Positions 23,601-25,000 of a stretch of DNA of 25,000 nucleotides are shown here, one piece after another (the first letter of the stretch is position 1; the number at the start of each line of letters is the position of its first letter). The translations under genes and the position numbers were made by a program. Below the pieces are notes generated by a model. The model saw only the letters and a list, made by a program, of their open reading frames with translations, had not been told where the DNA came from and did no database searches. The DNA is taken from the NCBI GenBank assembly GCA_905221605.1, contig CAJNDS010000430.1:1-25000 (forward strand). The letters are read 5' to 3'. This DNA is from Symbiodinium natans (Eukaryota > Sar > Dinophyceae > Suessiales > Symbiodiniaceae).

Positions 23601-24111
23601 CAGCCTCTGAACTCTGAACAAGGCAAGGCAGGGCAAGCATCTTCTTTGAGCAGGCCTTGCGGCGGCTGCTCTCTGTTGATCTTGCACAGTTGCGGAGCTC
23701 GCCAGCACATGCCATTGAGCAAAGACACACACAACTCAACATAGCCTGCGCAGAGCGCTGAAAGATAACAGCGGCAAAGTGGCTGTGACGACGGCAGCGG
23801 CGACAACGACGCAAGTAAGAAACCAACAAGTCCAACAACGGCGGCCACTACCACGACACATGGTCGCCAGTCAGGTGATGGATGCAGCCCAACAGGACGA
23901 ATGAGGGGTCTGGGCGGTGCTATCGAGCAGCGCGTTAAGCGAATGTGGTTGAGGGCAGCGCTTTAAGCAAATGGACGGGAGCACTGAGTCACTGCGATCA
24001 GCAACACCAGTTAAGAAAATGGAGAGTCCTGGCAGGGTATCAGTGACAATGTGACGCAAGCAAATGCAAGTCGCAACATGAGCCCCCAGCAAGCCAGGAC
24101 GCTGTGCTCAC
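23601..24111. other. Probable intron or spacer between coding blocks
   Basis: No telomere-like repeats. After the GTGAGC donor at 24111-24106 the minus-strand frame stays open for about 30 codons and then stops. Long open frames on both strands (105-151 codons) overlap one another with no clear coding bias. I would read this as intron, but an exon cannot be excluded. Confidence 0.35.
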
Positions 24112-24671
24112 CACAGTCACCGTCTCCGAGAACATCGAGCACCAACAGCTCTGAATCCAGGGCGACCTGGAAGAACTTGTAGAAGTTGGGCAGCTTCTCA
24201 TTGAGCTGCGAAAAGGCTGAGACATCGACTTGGCGGCCGCGGGCCGCTGCGTGCGTTTAGCTTCTCCAGCCTTTCCTGCTCCTGACGGGCTAGAAGCTGA
24301 CGCCGCTCGGTGGAGATGTGGAATGCCAGTATCCAATGATCTAGCTGGCGTACATCGGCCACTGCGCTACCTCCCCGCACGCCAAAGTCGGAACGTGTCA
24401 GCGCTACTGTCCATCTCCACGTTGGGCCCACCCGCTGAGTTTCACTCCAGGCAGCATCTGCGACACGTGTTCTACAAAGCTGTATGACCGCACTGGTGTT
24501 TGGTTGACAACGATCCGGAGCTCCACTCCTGCACTGCTAGCGCGCAACCCCAAGTCACACAGTTCAAGCCGCGTACGGTCTGCGTGCCAATTCATGAAGG
24601 CTGTCATTTCTGTCTCGGAGCCAGCTGCATGTGTGAGCCCGGCGGGGTTGGAGAGCTCCAGCACATCCTCT
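24112..24671 (-). CDS. Minus-strand coding block, part 2, multi-frame
   Basis: After GGGTTTAGGACTAAGAGAG, a frame reads DVLELSNPAGLTHAAG, AFMNWHADRTRLELCDLGL, VNQTPVRSYSFVEHVSQ, MLPGVKLS. It shifts by one base to PNVEMDSSADTFRLWRAG, then (another frame) VADVRQLDHWILAFHIS, ERRQLLARQEQERLEKL, a charged coiled-coil-like helix. It shifts again to RQVDVSAFSQLNEKLPN, FYKFFQVALDSELLVLD, VLGDGDC, ending at a good donor G|GTGAGC. The pieces are well-formed, so the frame changes may be small introns or single-base indels. The GDGDCGEH phrase vaguely resembles the cysteine box of OTU proteases; I do not assign it. Confidence 0.45.
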
Positions 24672-24735
24672 CTTAGTCCTAAACCCTAAATTTACTAAAC
24701 CCTAAACCTCCTAAACCCGACACCCTGGACCCTCA
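24672..24735 (-). repeat. Short decayed CCCTAAA patch
   Basis: Five or so degenerate copies between the coding block and the minisatellite. Confidence 0.7.
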
Positions 24736-24744
24736 ACCCGAAAC

Positions 24745-25000
24745 TCGCCTCCTGCACATCGAAAGCCTCACTTGGCCCGGACACCTGCTTCGCATCCTGG
24801 ACATCGGGAGCCTCACTTGGCCTCGCATCCTGCACATCAAGAGTGCTTCGCATCCTGCACATCAAGAGCCTCACTCGGCCCGACACCTTCTTCGCACATC
24901 GGGAGCCTCACTTGGCCCAGGCACCTCCTTCCTGCACATCTGGAGCCTCAATTGGCCCGGACACCTTCTTCGCATCCTGCACATCGGAAGCCTCACTTCA
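24745..25000 (-). repeat. 45-bp minisatellite, runs off the right edge
   Basis: About six units of CCTCACTTGGCCCGGACACC plus TTCTTCGCATCCTGCACATC plus GGGAG, with several units shortened by 10-20 bases. On the minus strand a full unit keeps frame and gives a 15-residue repeat of the type SEAPDVQDAKQVSGP, so it may be a repeat-containing exon. The track's frame joins it to translated heptamers, which is not convincing. Confidence 0.8.

Noticed and set aside
1-25000. CRISPR array, because of many regularly repeated short units
   Set aside because: Repeats are contiguous heptamers without unique spacers, and the window is eukaryotic.

Overview
The window looks like nuclear DNA of a protist whose telomere repeat is TTTAGGG. 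My best guess is a dinoflagellate. Supporting signs are the TTTAGGG/CCCTAAA motif throughout, short GC-rich coding islands with GC-rich third codon positions, at least one plausible GC-AG splice site, a decayed LINE-type reverse transcriptase, and very low gene density. The lineage call is inference. There are no bacterial operons, rRNA, tRNA or CRISPR arrays that I can see.

Layout. About 30 arrays of telomere-like heptamers, in both orientations, are spread over the whole window, so this is not a chromosome end. Between them lie islands of roughly 40-130 bp that read as exons, mostly on the minus strand. Read on that strand, many islands end directly at GTTTAGGG (or GTCTAGGG, GTATAGGG, GTTTGGGG), and several begin right after CCCTAAACCCAAG, CCCTAAACAG or a similar string. 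The telomere arrays are therefore best explained as the ends of introns: the 5' splice site sits inside a G-rich array and the 3' splice site follows a C-rich array. Such introns carry inverted telomeric termini and could fold back on themselves.

The best-supported gene is a minus-strand series of six exons at 7948-8046, 6779-6834, 6095-6195, 4631-4716, 3806-3890 and 2734-2849. All five junctions keep codon phase, and the series ends in a TGA stop. It gives the last 180 or so residues of a protein I do not recognise, with a basic Arg/Ala/Pro-rich tail. Further exon candidates lie upstream at about 8.8, 9.6, 10.3, 11.1, 12.5, 13.5-13.7, 14.2 and 15.4 kb. A second set (17.8-22.5 kb) contains a four-exon series, also in phase, at 22453-22547, 21911-21968, 21017-21117 and 20693-20742. 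How the sets join is unresolved.

Other content: a 119-codon minus-strand ORF at 524-883; a LINE RT fragment at about 14350-14780 inside a presumed intron; a minus-strand coding block at 15880-16314 with one in-frame TAG; a 2.35-copy tandem repeat of 326 bp at 16579-17343; a 112-bp foldback hairpin at 8276-8387; a Z-DNA-like tract at 21635-21738; a frame-hopping coding block at 23067-24671; and a 45-bp minisatellite running off the right edge. Homopolymer runs, a (TTG)n tract and a (GGTAGT)n/(GGT)n tract are also present.

All exon calls rest on reading-frame openness, third-position GC, splice-site strings and phase. No transcript or homology evidence was available.
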